A DNA stretch of 64,000 nucleotides. Origin: an uncultured Erysipelotrichaceae bacterium. GTDB lineage: Bacteria; Bacillota_I; Bacilli_A; RF39; UBA660. The position numbers and the translations under genes were made by a program. Of the stretch, positions 1-9,855 are shown in pieces (position 1 is the stretch's first letter; each line of letters starts with the position of its first letter). The DNA lies in NCBI GenBank assembly GCA_902793375.1, contig CADBDE010000007.1, forward strand, positions 1-64,000, written 5' to 3'. The notes under the pieces were generated by a model. That model searched no databases. It had not been told where the DNA came from and worked only from the letters and a program-made list of their open reading frames with translations.

Positions 1-5
1 TTTTC

Positions 6-30
6 ATTGAGTTAGATAAACTAACTCAAT
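6..30. repeat. 10-bp perfect inverted repeat
   Basis: The arms ATTGAGTTAG and CTAACTCAAT flank a 5-base loop. On the minus strand it lies downstream of the last glycosyltransferase gene, but the bases after the stem are GAAAA, not a U-run, so it is not a convincing intrinsic terminator. It could be an operator or part of a feature cut by the window edge. Confidence 0.5.
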
Positions 31-99
31 TGACAATTTAATTTTAGCACGATTTTACACTTTTTTCTTAAAAATTCCGGTTTCTACTTGAAATTTTGC

Positions 100-117
100 T
101 ATGATTCAATAATCATA
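100..117 (-). terminator. Weak hairpin after polysaccharide operon
   Basis: A 7-bp stem TATGATT/AATCATA with a 4-base loop sits directly after the stop codon of the GT2 gene. No U-run follows, so it may be only a 3'-end stabilising hairpin or a weak terminator. Confidence 0.3.
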
Positions 118-119
118 CC

Positions 120-1082
120 TTATTTTTTAATTAGATCTTTTACTCTATACATAATTGCTAGAACACTAATATATGGTCTTCTAAATATTTTAAATAGTTT
201 AACCTTCTTACTTGCATCTTTCCATTTAACTTCTTTATTAGTATCAAGTAATTCTTTATAGTATTTATTGAATACTTTTTTATTTTTTATTCTATAACTT
301 TTCATTTTAGAAAGATTAATTATTATATTATTCATTTTCTTATTTTTTTCTTTTAATGCTAAATCCAAGTAATCATTTTTTAAAAAGAAAACTATTTTTT
401 TATTGTTTGCATCTATTTTATCAAAATGATTAATATCAAACGTATTTACAATACTATCACTTCTATAACAATAATTATATAATGGCTTTATTAAGTACGA
501 AACTCTATTTGCTTCTTTCAATACATTACATATTATGTAAGAATCTTCATAAATTCTACCTTCAGGATATCTAATATTATTAAATATTTCCCTTTTATAT
601 ATTTTTCCCCAAGAAAATACTGTCAAATTTTCATATTCATTTTGAATATTACAAAATTTATTATATCCTGTAGAAACAAAAGATAATTTTTTTATTTTTT
701 CTCTTATTATTCGTTTATCATTTTTAAGATAATAATAATGACCTATCGATATATCAGAATTATACTTGTCCATATTTTTCTTTAGTTCATCAAACATATT
801 TAATTCTAAGTAATCATCACCATCTACAAAACTTATTAAATTCCCTTTTGCAATTTCAATTCCTTTATTTCTTGCATTTGATAAACCACAATTTTTTTGA
901 TGGACTACTACTATTCTATTATCTAATTCTTTATAATTATCACACATTTTTCCACAACCATCAGTTGATCCATCGTCTATAAGAATTATTTCCAAATTCT
1001 TATATGTTTGATTAATAATACTGTTCAAACATTTTTCTAAATAATTATAAACATTATATATTGGAACAATTACACTTATCAT
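120..1082 (-). CDS. Family 2 glycosyltransferase
   Basis: This is a GT-A fold transferase that should add one sugar from a nucleotide-sugar donor to a lipid-linked glycan on the cytoplasmic face. Numbered from the upstream start at 1094, the N-terminus has the usual strand-helix start, a DDGSTD motif near residue 40 and DGDD near residue 91 for nucleotide and metal binding. The C-terminal third is Lys-rich. I chose the ATG at 1082 (MISVIVPIY), where the family normally begins; the ATG at 1094 is also possible. The gene overlaps the end of the flippase gene by 29 bases and is the last gene of the leftward operon. Sugar specificity cannot be read. Confidence 0.9.
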   Translation of the reverse strand: MISVIVPIYNVYNYLEKCLNSIINQTYKNLEIILIDDGSTDGCGKMCDNYKELDNRIVVVHQKNCGLSNARNKGIEIAKGNLISFVDGDDYLELNMFDELKKNMDKYNSDISIGHYYYLKNDKRIIREKIKKLSFVSTGYNKFCNIQNEYENLTVFSWGKIYKREIFNNIRYPEGRIYEDSYIICNVLKEANRVSYLIKPLYNYCYRSDSIVNTFDINHFDKIDANNKKIVFFLKNDYLDLALKEKNKKMNNIIINLSKMKSYRIKNKKVFNKYYKELLDTNKEVKWKDASKKVKLFKIFRRPYISVLAIMYRVKDLIKK

Positions 1083-2589
1083 TTTTTTTACCATTTTTTT
1101 TAATCTTATGTAATAATACGAACATTTTTTCCTTATAAAAAATAAAATTTAAAACTATTTCAATAAAAAACCAAATCGAGAAAACTTTAATTGCTAAAAA
1201 CAACCATGATTGATAATTAATTGCAGCCATTGGAATGTTATAAGTAAGAAAACCAGATATTATTACTATTAAGCTATCAACCAAAATTTGTTTATAAAAA
1301 TTTTTTAATGGCCAACATATAATATTTTTAGAAATATACCAACTCATCCATAAAGTTTGATATAGCATAGCTATTAAAGTTCCAATTGAAACACCTATTA
1401 ATCCCCAAACTCTTACAGTAATAATTGAAATAATAATATTAATAAACATAGCTATAATAAAATTATTTTGAGTTTGTTTATAATGACCTGCTGCTTTAAT
1501 AAGATTATTATATGGTAATCTTAAACAATGTATTGCATTAGCCACAGTTATTAATACACCAAATAGTGGTTGAATATAATCTGCATCTGTTATACCCAAG
1601 GTATAAACTTTCACAAAATTAACTATCAAAATTGAAGTACATCCAAATAGTAATATTGTTATGCTATGAAGAAACCATTCTATATATCCAAACACATCAA
1701 ATAATTTTTTCTTTTCATCTCTAGCATATAAATTACCCATTAATGACAAAAACCCATTTGTAAGAGATGTTAATAGATTTTTAACACCAATTATGATATA
1801 ATTATATATCGTATAAATTGATACATTTGTTAAAGTTGAAAAAACACTTAAAACAATAGTATCTGTATTAACTAATACAATATGTGCAAAATGTTGTGCC
1901 ATACCATTCCATTTTTGTTTAATTGGTTCATCATCATATTTTATTTTTTTATTAATATTATAGTTTTTCTTAACATATAATTTTAAAAATAATGGCTTTA
2001 TTATTAATACTATTGAAGAAACCAATTTAACTACTTGTATAGGAAAATTTAATTTTATCATAATGTAACACACAATAATATTTAGTATCATAGAAACAAT
2101 ACTAATAATATACTGAATGTAATTATTTTGATCAGAATTTAATAACAATGTGTTTACTATTCCAAAATAATACTGACTAAAAGACGTGATACTCATTACT
2201 ATAATCAAAATATCAATATAACCAAATGAAAAATTACTATTAACAATAACAGGATAAATGAACAATAATACAACAATATAAACAACTAAAAAAAATGCTA
2301 TTTTTCTAAAAAACCTTTGTGCAGATGAATATATTTTACTAATCTCTTCGTAATTGTTATTAGCAATAGGCTTATACAAAGCAGATTGAACCACTGCTCC
2401 AACTCCCAATTCTAGAAATGATACAAATGCTAAAAATTGAGTTATTGAATTAACTAATCCATTAGTATCTGAACCAAATGTTTCCAATATAAGTCTTGGA
2501 AGAATTAATCCACTAATTAAAGTAACTATTTCTAACAAAACTGAAAATATAGTATTCAATAATAGCTTTTTTGATCTACTTTTTACCAT
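1054..2589 (-). CDS. Wzx-like polysaccharide flippase
   Basis: A 511-residue integral membrane protein with about 12-14 hydrophobic segments. The N-terminus (TIFSVLLEIVTLISGLILPR, then a LVNSITQFLAF stretch) is typical of the polysaccharide biosynthesis/MVF exporters that flip undecaprenyl-linked oligosaccharides across the membrane. The length fits the family. It lies among glycosyltransferases, a polymerase and a pyruvyl transferase, so export of the repeat unit of this glycan is the natural role. The ribosome site AGGTGATAA precedes the start. Confidence 0.88.
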   Translation of the reverse strand: MVKSRSKKLLLNTIFSVLLEIVTLISGLILPRLILETFGSDTNGLVNSITQFLAFVSFLELGVGAVVQSALYKPIANNNYEEISKIYSSAQRFFRKIAFFLVVYIVVLLFIYPVIVNSNFSFGYIDILIIVMSITSFSQYYFGIVNTLLLNSDQNNYIQYIISIVSMILNIIVCYIMIKLNFPIQVVKLVSSIVLIIKPLFLKLYVKKNYNINKKIKYDDEPIKQKWNGMAQHFAHIVLVNTDTIVLSVFSTLTNVSIYTIYNYIIIGVKNLLTSLTNGFLSLMGNLYARDEKKKLFDVFGYIEWFLHSITILLFGCTSILIVNFVKVYTLGITDADYIQPLFGVLITVANAIHCLRLPYNNLIKAAGHYKQTQNNFIIAMFINIIISIITVRVWGLIGVSIGTLIAMLYQTLWMSWYISKNIICWPLKNFYKQILVDSLIVIISGFLTYNIPMAAINYQSWLFLAIKVFSIWFFIEIVLNFIFYKEKMFVLLHKIKKNGKKNDKCNCSNI

Positions 2590-2614
2590 TTAATTATCAC
2601 CTCTTTTTTTCTAT

Positions 2615-3754
2615 TTATTTTTTTATATAATTATAAATTTTAGATAATAGTTTATTTTTTCGTAATTTATTCTTCAACAAAGCAAATCTATTAATCTTTT
2701 TATATGACTTAATAAATCCATATTTTATATATAATTTTTGAAATTTATTATACTTTTTATTTTTCTTTTTTGGATTGTTTAATTGATTATTACCATTCGA
2801 AGCTTCTTGATATTCTCTTTTTTCTAAAAGCATACTTCCTTTAGCAGCTCTCAATAAATCTTCTCCCTTTTTAGAATTTATTAATATGAGAGAAACTCCT
2901 TTTTTTCTTTCTTTATAAAACTTTGAATCACTTTTTAATCCCCAGAAATCACCCAGTGTTATATCAGAACACCTTTCTTTTTTGGCATACTGGCATGTGT
3001 AACAATTGTTTCTAAAAATCAATGCTTCAAAAAAAGCTCTATAATATAAAAAATCTCTCGAATCCGTTTCATTGATTATTTTATTATTATCATATTCTCT
3101 AAATACAAAGCCATTTTCTGTTCTAAATGATATATCATCTTCTTTTGAATTTGACAAGCATTCTTTCAAATATTTTTGAGATGGTACTCCGTGGCAAATC
3201 AAATCAATTAGATACAAATTATCACTTTTATTATAATTACCTATATAGTTTTTTAATCCAGCTATTTGGCAAGGAGTTCCAATATAAAGTACTTTTTTGT
3301 TGTTATTTAAATCATTTCTTACATTTTTAAATGTATCTAAAACATAAGAATGGACGTATTTAGAACCTTTTATTTTTTTTAATTCTTCAATTTTATCTAT
3401 TCTAATATGTTTTATGTAGCATCCTTTTGAGTATGTGCAACCATATACTACTCCACCTAATTCAATTATTTTCTCTGCAAAAATTGTCGCTGCTCCTCCA
3501 CTGCTACTTTCTTTTCTTTTATAACTATCTTTAGCAATCATTGCATAAGTATCCACAGGTTCATTAGAATTAACATTATTCAATACTGGACATACTTTTT
3601 TACATAGTCCACAATTTACACACTTTTCATGATTTATATGAGGATATATATATCCAAACTCATCTTCATACATTTCTATAGCTTTTTTAGGACAAATATT
3701 GTAACATGCAAAACATCCCGTACATTTATTTTTATTGCAAATCAAACTATTCAC
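2615..3754 (-). CDS. Fe-S protein with F420 hydrogenase beta-subunit-like domain
   Basis: A cytoplasmic 379-residue redox protein. Two [4Fe-4S] ferredoxin motifs lie at the N-terminus: CTGCFACYNICP (residues 13-24) and CVNCGLCKKVCP (residues 45-56). They are followed by the FrhB/FdhB-type N- and C-terminal domains, with conserved SSSGGAAT and GTPCQIAGLK stretches and a later CYTCQYAKKERCSD cluster. In surface-glycan loci this family is often paired with a polysaccharide pyruvyl transferase, as here, where that gene is the next one upstream. A role in modifying the glycan is inferred; the substrate is unknown and F420 use is not implied. Confidence 0.85.
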   Translation of the reverse strand: MNSLICNKNKCTGCFACYNICPKKAIEMYEDEFGYIYPHINHEKCVNCGLCKKVCPVLNNVNSNEPVDTYAMIAKDSYKRKESSSGGAATIFAEKIIELGGVVYGCTYSKGCYIKHIRIDKIEELKKIKGSKYVHSYVLDTFKNVRNDLNNNKKVLYIGTPCQIAGLKNYIGNYNKSDNLYLIDLICHGVPSQKYLKECLSNSKEDDISFRTENGFVFREYDNNKIINETDSRDFLYYRAFFEALIFRNNCYTCQYAKKERCSDITLGDFWGLKSDSKFYKERKKGVSLILINSKKGEDLLRAAKGSMLLEKREYQEASNGNNQLNNPKKKNKKYNKFQKLYIKYGFIKSYKKINRFALLKNKLRKNKLLSKIYNYIKK

Positions 3755-3778
3755 CTCTTTTTATCAAAATAGTAATTA

Positions 3779-4879
3779 TTATTTATTATTCTCTATGTTT
3801 TCTTTCAAAAACGAAAGAGAGTCTTTTCTATATTTTTCTATTAAACAATTAATTTTTGAATAATCCAATGGTTTCATTTTTAAATCATTTAGTTTTTCAT
3901 AAATATTCATATCTAATTTTGGATTAATATTCAAATCATTTAGTATATCTAATACTTTAAATGCATTATCTCTAATAGTTACAGAAAACTGTTTATTGAA
4001 AATCAATGAAAAAATAGTCCCATGAAATGTATCAGTAACAATGTATGTTGCATTACTAAATAATTCCACAAATTCACATGGATCTGCATTTACTATTTCA
4101 TCACACCAAGGATGATCATAACCAACAGATATAATTTTTAAATTATTCTCTTTAGCAAATAACTTTATTTTTTTTACTTCTGAATAACTATTCATATTAT
4201 AACTATACGAATAGATTAAAATATATTTTACCTTATTCCATTTATTATGATTCCATTTTTCTTTTTCCTGAGGAAACCCATATAACAATACAGGGTCTAT
4301 TACCTTTTTCCCATTTACTCCACAACATTTGTTCAATATTTCTCCAGTATTATCATCTCTATATGATATTGCATGCATAGAATTAAGAAGAGCTATTATT
4401 TCATCTTTTTTATTATAGTTTTTAAATGAATCAATAGTTGTATATCCAAAACAAGCGGCATAAGAAATAATTCTATTTGCTTTTACATCTTTACCATACA
4501 TAAAAGGATTATATCCTTCAAAAAAATCAAAGACCATATCACTTCCAATTATAGCGACATCAATATTATTTGAATCATCATAATAGTATTTTCCAACATT
4601 TAAATATTTTTTTCTAAAACTATCAAATTTCTCTTTTTTGATTTTTAGAAAAACATGCTGATTCATTTTTATTTTTATTTTATTTATATTTAATTTTTTA
4701 AAAACTGTCTTAATTCTATCAATTTTTGTATAATTATATTTTTTTGTTTCTCTATCGTAATCCAATTCTATAACACTATAACCATAAGATTTAAGTAATT
4801 CTTGTAAAGCATATGCCTGTAAAATAGCACCATGATTAATAGTTTTATGCCAAGTTAAAATCCCAATACTCTTTTTCAT
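3779..4879 (-). CDS. Polysaccharide pyruvyl transferase family protein
   Basis: The family (CsaB/WcaK type) transfers pyruvate from phosphoenolpyruvate as a ketal onto sugars, adding negative charge to surface polymers. The N-terminal GILTWHKTINHGAILQAYAL stretch and the later DTFHGTIFSLIF motif are characteristic. I place the start at MKKSIGIL (4879), preceded by GGAGGTGTTTTC; a longer frame reaches 4906 and overlaps the polymerase gene. The protein is about 366 residues. It pairs with the downstream Fe-S protein gene. Confidence 0.85.
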   Translation of the reverse strand: MKKSIGILTWHKTINHGAILQAYALQELLKSYGYSVIELDYDRETKKYNYTKIDRIKTVFKKLNINKIKIKMNQHVFLKIKKEKFDSFRKKYLNVGKYYYDDSNNIDVAIIGSDMVFDFFEGYNPFMYGKDVKANRIISYAACFGYTTIDSFKNYNKKDEIIALLNSMHAISYRDDNTGEILNKCCGVNGKKVIDPVLLYGFPQEKEKWNHNKWNKVKYILIYSYSYNMNSYSEVKKIKLFAKENNLKIISVGYDHPWCDEIVNADPCEFVELFSNATYIVTDTFHGTIFSLIFNKQFSVTIRDNAFKVLDILNDLNINPKLDMNIYEKLNDLKMKPLDYSKINCLIEKYRKDSLSFLKENIENNK

Positions 4880-4892
4880 GAAAACACCTCCA

Positions 4893-6362
4893 TTATTTTG
4901 ATTCAATTTGTTTTTTTGATAAGATTTTAATTACAACATAGATAATTAAAACATTAAAGAAAAATATTCTAAATGCTGAAGAAAATGATGACCTAATTAA
5001 AGATTTCATAACAGTCATTATAAATACAATTTGGAAAGTTGAATTAATAACGTCATCATCTGAATCTTCTCTTTTTGTTTTAGCAATAAATTTTGATACA
5101 ATAAATCCCATAAAAAGCATAGCAATAATACCAAACCAAGCAAAATTAATATATGATTCTGCTACCATAGTATAGCCAGGTCCATATGACATATTTAAAC
5201 TTTCTTGCAACCAATCACCAACATTAGAATAAATTACAGTTGGATGATTTCTTTTACCGCCAAAAAAAGATGAAGGAATCACCGAAAGAAATGAAGCTAA
5301 ATATGACTTACCACATCTAAAAGGATATTTACTAGGTACTAATTTCATCGTCCAACAAATCGATGAAAGATTCCAACCGAGTTCTCCTATAAAATAACCT
5401 AATGCATTTGAAAACGAATCAAATAGTGTTGTAAAAAAGGTTGTTAAATTCTTATTGGGAATATCTCTAATTTTAGCAATGCAATTCAAAACAGCAATTC
5501 CAAAGTAACCACCAATAACTCCTTTAGTCATATTTTTTTTATTAATAGGTTTAATAAAATAATGATATGCTAAAATAATTCCTAGAATCGTCATAACCGC
5601 ATTACTTCTTCCGCCAACGAATAATTCAATAAATACATCAATAAACATAAAAAATAATATTATTAATCTATTTTTCTTTTTATCTTTATTAGATATTAAT
5701 AATAGTAATAAACTGGGTTGGTAAAAATTAGCTAATATATCGATAATTGTTTTAAATGTTGTTGACCCGCTCTGTTCTATATATAAACTTGCATACCCTG
5801 ATTGACTCGCTGTTGTAAAATTACTATATGATTGTATTATGAACGCAGGAATGCTAATAAACAAAAAGAATTTACCTACTTTTTCAAAAGTTAATAATAA
5901 TTGTCTAAAATTATTTTTCTTATTTTTTTTATAATTTGATGTTATTTTCTCACCTATGATTGAACCTAAAAAGAACAAAGAAAGAGACAAAGAAGAATAT
6001 ATGATACCATCGAAAATCAACTGATGAGTCATTCCATGATCATTTCTATTCCACCAATCTCGAGTTCCTAAATCAATTCCAAAGGTCCAACCAATAGTTT
6101 GGCCTAATGTAAAAACAAATAAAACAACAAAGAATACTCCAAAAGGCGAAAACAACTCATTGGTTAATTTTTTCCATAATATAAGTTCAAGTATAAAAGA
6201 AATAATTGACAACCAAGAAACAATTATAACAGCTTTATCAATATTAGAATTACTAATACTTTTTGCATATTCAATAAATATAAATTGAAAAGCAATTAAT
6301 AGTATAGTAAACAATATTATAATAGATTTCTTCTTGTTAACCTTATATTTGCCATTTTTCAT
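4893..6362 (-). CDS. Wzy-like oligosaccharide repeat-unit polymerase
   Basis: A 489-residue protein with about 11-12 predicted membrane spans and a long extracytoplasmic loop (roughly residues 300-400, containing GELGWN and a GPGYTMVAESYINF stretch). This is the pattern of O-antigen polymerase family proteins (OapA/Wzy type), which join lipid-linked repeat units outside the membrane. Sequence conservation in this family is low, so the call rests on topology, the GELGWN/AESYINF signatures and the position between flippase and glycosyltransferase genes. Confidence 0.8.
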   Translation of the reverse strand: MKNGKYKVNKKKSIIILFTILLIAFQFIFIEYAKSISNSNIDKAVIIVSWLSIISFILELILWKKLTNELFSPFGVFFVVLFVFTLGQTIGWTFGIDLGTRDWWNRNDHGMTHQLIFDGIIYSSLSLSLFFLGSIIGEKITSNYKKNKKNNFRQLLLTFEKVGKFFLFISIPAFIIQSYSNFTTASQSGYASLYIEQSGSTTFKTIIDILANFYQPSLLLLLISNKDKKKNRLIILFFMFIDVFIELFVGGRSNAVMTILGIILAYHYFIKPINKKNMTKGVIGGYFGIAVLNCIAKIRDIPNKNLTTFFTTLFDSFSNALGYFIGELGWNLSSICWTMKLVPSKYPFRCGKSYLASFLSVIPSSFFGGKRNHPTVIYSNVGDWLQESLNMSYGPGYTMVAESYINFAWFGIIAMLFMGFIVSKFIAKTKREDSDDDVINSTFQIVFIMTVMKSLIRSSFSSAFRIFFFNVLIIYVVIKILSKKQIESK

Positions 6363-6394
6363 ACAGTTCCTCCTTACTTATATGATTATAAAAA

Positions 6395-7489
6395 TTAATT
6401 ATCATTTAAATATATTTTTGTTAAATCATTAGATAATTTCTTTACATCATATGAATTATTTACTATTTCATTTTTCATGTTTTTTCTAATATACTTTTCT
6501 TTTTTTAATATTTCTTTTGACCATCCCGTTGCTTCTATTTCTAATGGGAGAAAATGAATTAAATCTGTGATTTTTGACTCATGAGAAATGTTTTCTGATG
6601 CATAAATTTCAATTCCAGATGCTTGTGCTTCAATCAATGTAACCGGTAATCCTTCATAGTTTGAAGGGAAAATAAATAAATCCATCCCTTGTAATATTTC
6701 ATTAACATCATTCCTATTTTCTAGGAAAAACACTTTATCACATAAATCCATTTTTTTTACTTTATTTTTGATATTATCTTCTAACTCACCTGTACCAATT
6801 AAGAACAATTTATAATTATTTTCTGTTTTACATATCTCTTTAAAAACATCAATCAAAAAAGAATGATTCTTAGCATATACGAATCTTCCAACATGAACCA
6901 AAGCAGTTTCGTTTTCACTTATATTAAATTTCTTCCTTACTTTTTCTCTGGTATTTGAATTATAAATAAAATCATCAGTATTTATTCCATTATGGAACAA
7001 TTCGAATTTATTTTTTTTACCGAAAACAAAATTACCTGCCTCTGTTGAACAAGCCAATAATTTTGTTGAATAATTAGAAACTCTTTTTTTGTTTATAGAA
7101 AACAATAATTTATGAATCAATCCTCTTTGATTAGTACTATGAGCATGAATAATTCTATTTTTAATTCCATACTTTTTAGCTAATATAATAGGTATAATAG
7201 ATGTCAATGATGAGCAATTTAAACTAATTGCAAAGTATTTGCTTGCATTTTTCTTTAAAAAATCATTCCAATCTTTATAGTATTTAATAGGATTCTTTCT
7301 TCGATGTTCAAAATAATAAAAATTCCCTCCTAATTTTTTTATTTCTTTGTCATAATCTCCTTCTTCTCTACTAGTACAAGCAAAATCAAACTGAATTGTA
7401 TCTCTATCAACATTTCTATACATATTCATTAAAAATGATTCAATACCACCATATCCCATTTTATTAATTATTTGTAATACTCTTTTCAT
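6395..7489 (-). CDS. Family 4 glycosyltransferase (GT-B)
   Basis: A retaining GT-B glycosyltransferase. The N-terminal GYGGIESFLMNMYRN motif binds the acceptor side. The C-terminal Rossmann domain has VHVGRFVYAKNHSFLIDVF and the donor-binding FIFPSNYEGLPVTLIEAQASG motif with the conserved E-x7-E pair. The start at 7489 is set by AGGAG six bases upstream; a longer frame to 7525 has no ribosome site. It is closely related to the GT4 at 8706-9830, suggesting duplication within the operon. Confidence 0.9.
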   Translation of the reverse strand: MKRVLQIINKMGYGGIESFLMNMYRNVDRDTIQFDFACTSREEGDYDKEIKKLGGNFYYFEHRRKNPIKYYKDWNDFLKKNASKYFAISLNCSSLTSIIPIILAKKYGIKNRIIHAHSTNQRGLIHKLLFSINKKRVSNYSTKLLACSTEAGNFVFGKKNKFELFHNGINTDDFIYNSNTREKVRKKFNISENETALVHVGRFVYAKNHSFLIDVFKEICKTENNYKLFLIGTGELEDNIKNKVKKMDLCDKVFFLENRNDVNEILQGMDLFIFPSNYEGLPVTLIEAQASGIEIYASENISHESKITDLIHFLPLEIEATGWSKEILKKEKYIRKNMKNEIVNNSYDVKKLSNDLTKIYLNDN

Positions 7490-7543
7490 TTTGTTCTCCT
7501 CATTATAATAATTCCATACACTCATTTTTTGTGTTTCAAATGA

Positions 7544-8704
7544 TTATATATTTTTTAAAAATTCTTCATAAAAATCTTTTCTTTTTTTATCAAGTTTTGC
7601 TTTAAGATATTTTTTTGAATTATCAAAATTATTTTTACATATTACGTCTAAATTTGAATTATATATCTTTTCTATTTTATTCTTTATATCATCTACATTA
7701 CCAGGTTTAAATAGATAATCTTCTTGAATTAATTCTGGAATGCCTGCTATATTAGAACCAATGCATGGACAAGCATGATTCATTGCCTCAATCATAGCTC
7801 TTGGTAATCCTTCTTGTTTACTTGGCTGAATGTAAAAATCTATATTATTGTAAAATTCATCCATTTCATTTTTATTTAAAGATCCCATGAAAATTATTTT
7901 ATCTTCAACATTATATTTTTTTGCTATTTTTTTTAGATAATCATTACCATTTTGGCTTGTATATCCACCAGCAAGTTTATAATTAAAATTATAACCCTGT
8001 TTATTCAATTCACTAATTGCTTTTATAACATATTGTTGTCCTTTATATTTGACATCTATTGCAGCTGCTGTACCTAAAAAAATTGGACTTTTACCTTCTT
8101 TGATTTTTTTGTTGATTTTTTTTCTATAATCTAAAATATTTTCATCATAATTATTTAAAACAACATTAGAACAAGAAACTGTATTCCCTTTAGTTGGATA
8201 CCTTTTTTGTAAGAATTTATCCGTCACATAATATACATAATCAGCTTTCATTATAACTTTTTTCATCTTGATATAACTATATGGTGCGTATATCTTACCT
8301 AATAAACTATGATTCCAATATGAATCCCATGCGCATCCAACACATTCTATAATATATGGTTTATTGTATTTCTTTGCGTATTTGATACCTAATTGACAAA
8401 TCTCGCTTGGTAATCTAAAAACTATAATATCATTATTCAAAATATTTTCTTTAATAATTCTTTTTGCTTTTTTTAAATTTTTTAATGAAGAAATACTTTT
8501 AAAATTTGGAATGCTTATTACTTCAATTTCGTTTGGAACTTGAGTATATTTTCTATCTTTTGACAATTTATTTGTCCTCATCATAAAAGAAACATTTGAA
8601 CCAAGCATTTGATATCTCTCCAAAAGATTATGATACGCAAACTCATAGTATTTTCCATTTTTATCATAAAATAAAGGACCATCATGAACAAATAATACTC
8701 TCAT
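7544..8704 (-). CDS. Family 4 glycosyltransferase
   Basis: A GT-B glycosyltransferase of about 386 residues. MRVLFVHDGPLF opens the N-terminal domain. The C-terminal domain has a glycine-rich LGTAAAIDVKYKGQQYVIKA segment and the donor motif YIQPSKQEGLPRAMIEAM. The start at 8704 is preceded by AAGGAG at a longish distance (12 bases), and its stop-start arrangement with the upstream GT4 (stop at 8706) favours it over 8728. Its N-terminal half diverges from the other GT4s here, so it probably recognises a different acceptor. Confidence 0.88.
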   Translation of the reverse strand: MRVLFVHDGPLFYDKNGKYYEFAYHNLLERYQMLGSNVSFMMRTNKLSKDRKYTQVPNEIEVISIPNFKSISSLKNLKKAKRIIKENILNNDIIVFRLPSEICQLGIKYAKKYNKPYIIECVGCAWDSYWNHSLLGKIYAPYSYIKMKKVIMKADYVYYVTDKFLQKRYPTKGNTVSCSNVVLNNYDENILDYRKKINKKIKEGKSPIFLGTAAAIDVKYKGQQYVIKAISELNKQGYNFNYKLAGGYTSQNGNDYLKKIAKKYNVEDKIIFMGSLNKNEMDEFYNNIDFYIQPSKQEGLPRAMIEAMNHACPCIGSNIAGIPELIQEDYLFKPGNVDDIKNKIEKIYNSNLDVICKNNFDNSKKYLKAKLDKKRKDFYEEFLKNI

Positions 8705-8705
8705 T

Positions 8706-9830
8706 TTATAAACTTTCTCCTTTTTCATCTATATATTGTTTATATTTTCTTTCTAATTTTTTAGCTTCATTTTTTATATCAAAACCACTTTTTTTAATTT
8801 CATTAATACAATTAATTCTAGAAAAATCAGCATTCAAAATCTCTTTTTCCCATTTTTCTTTATTCTCCAACTGAATAAATTTAACTAAATTACCACAGTT
8901 TACCATTTTAGGAACATTAGATGATGAAATGCAATGAAGGCCCGAACTTTGTGCTTCTACTAAAACCAATCCTAATCCTTCATATAAACTTGGCAACAAA
9001 AAAATATCCATAGCACTATAATAATCTTGTATATTAGATTTTTGACCTAGAAAAAAAATACAATTACTTAATTTAAGTCTTTCTACTTCATTTTTTATAT
9101 TTTTAAACATTGGTCCTTGTCCTATTAATAACAATCTATAATTATTATTTTTTTTATATATTTCTTTGAATAAATCAATCAAAAAAATGTGATTTTTTAC
9201 AGACACAAATCTACCAACATGTCCAATAACAATACAATCGTTAGATATATTTAAACTTTTCCTAATTTGTTTTCTAATCTTATCATTATATTTAAAAGAC
9301 TCAACATCTATGGCATTATTAATAATTTCTACTTCATTATTATCATATGCTTTATTACCAAATTGAAATTTTGCAGCCTCTTCAGAACAAGCAAAATATA
9401 CATTTGAATATTTTTTGCTAAAATGTCGTAATAATTTTTTTATTATGTTCCTCTTCCATTCTTTTTTACTAGAAGTACTATGAGAATGAGCAATTCTTAT
9501 TGGAACACCAGCTTTTCTTGCAGAATATAATGGAAAAACTGATAACGTATTTATATGGGAATGAACTATCTTATAATCATTATCTTTAAATAAACTTTTT
9601 AAAAATTTTATATATTTAAATATTTTTTGATAAGGTGGGCAAATGATTACTCTCCCACCTAGAGACTTAATTTCAGAGTAAGGAATGTCACTAGAATCTT
9701 CATCACATATAAAATCAAATTGTATCTTAGATCTATCAATATGACGATAATAATTCATTACAAATGATTCTACCCCTCCACCAACCCACTTACCCATTAT
9801 TTGAGCAATTCTAATTGGTTCTTTATTCAT
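8706..9830 (-). CDS. Family 4 glycosyltransferase
   Basis: A GT-B glycosyltransferase with an N-terminal GGGVESFVMNYYRHID motif, central IGHVGRFVSVKNHIFLIDLF and C-terminal FLLPSLYEGLGLVLVEAQSSG motif. The start at 9830 has a G-rich ribosome site (GGGGGA) eight bases upstream; the longer frame to 9887 runs into the epimerase gene. It is a clear paralogue of the GT4 at 6395-7489 (same motif spacing, same HSHSTS region). It probably adds one sugar of the repeat unit. Confidence 0.9.
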   Translation of the reverse strand: MNKEPIRIAQIMGKWVGGGVESFVMNYYRHIDRSKIQFDFICDEDSSDIPYSEIKSLGGRVIICPPYQKIFKYIKFLKSLFKDNDYKIVHSHINTLSVFPLYSARKAGVPIRIAHSHSTSSKKEWKRNIIKKLLRHFSKKYSNVYFACSEEAAKFQFGNKAYDNNEVEIINNAIDVESFKYNDKIRKQIRKSLNISNDCIVIGHVGRFVSVKNHIFLIDLFKEIYKKNNNYRLLLIGQGPMFKNIKNEVERLKLSNCIFFLGQKSNIQDYYSAMDIFLLPSLYEGLGLVLVEAQSSGLHCISSSNVPKMVNCGNLVKFIQLENKEKWEKEILNADFSRINCINEIKKSGFDIKNEAKKLERKYKQYIDEKGESL

Positions 9831-9855
9831 AATTTTTCCCCCTATTATTTTATTT

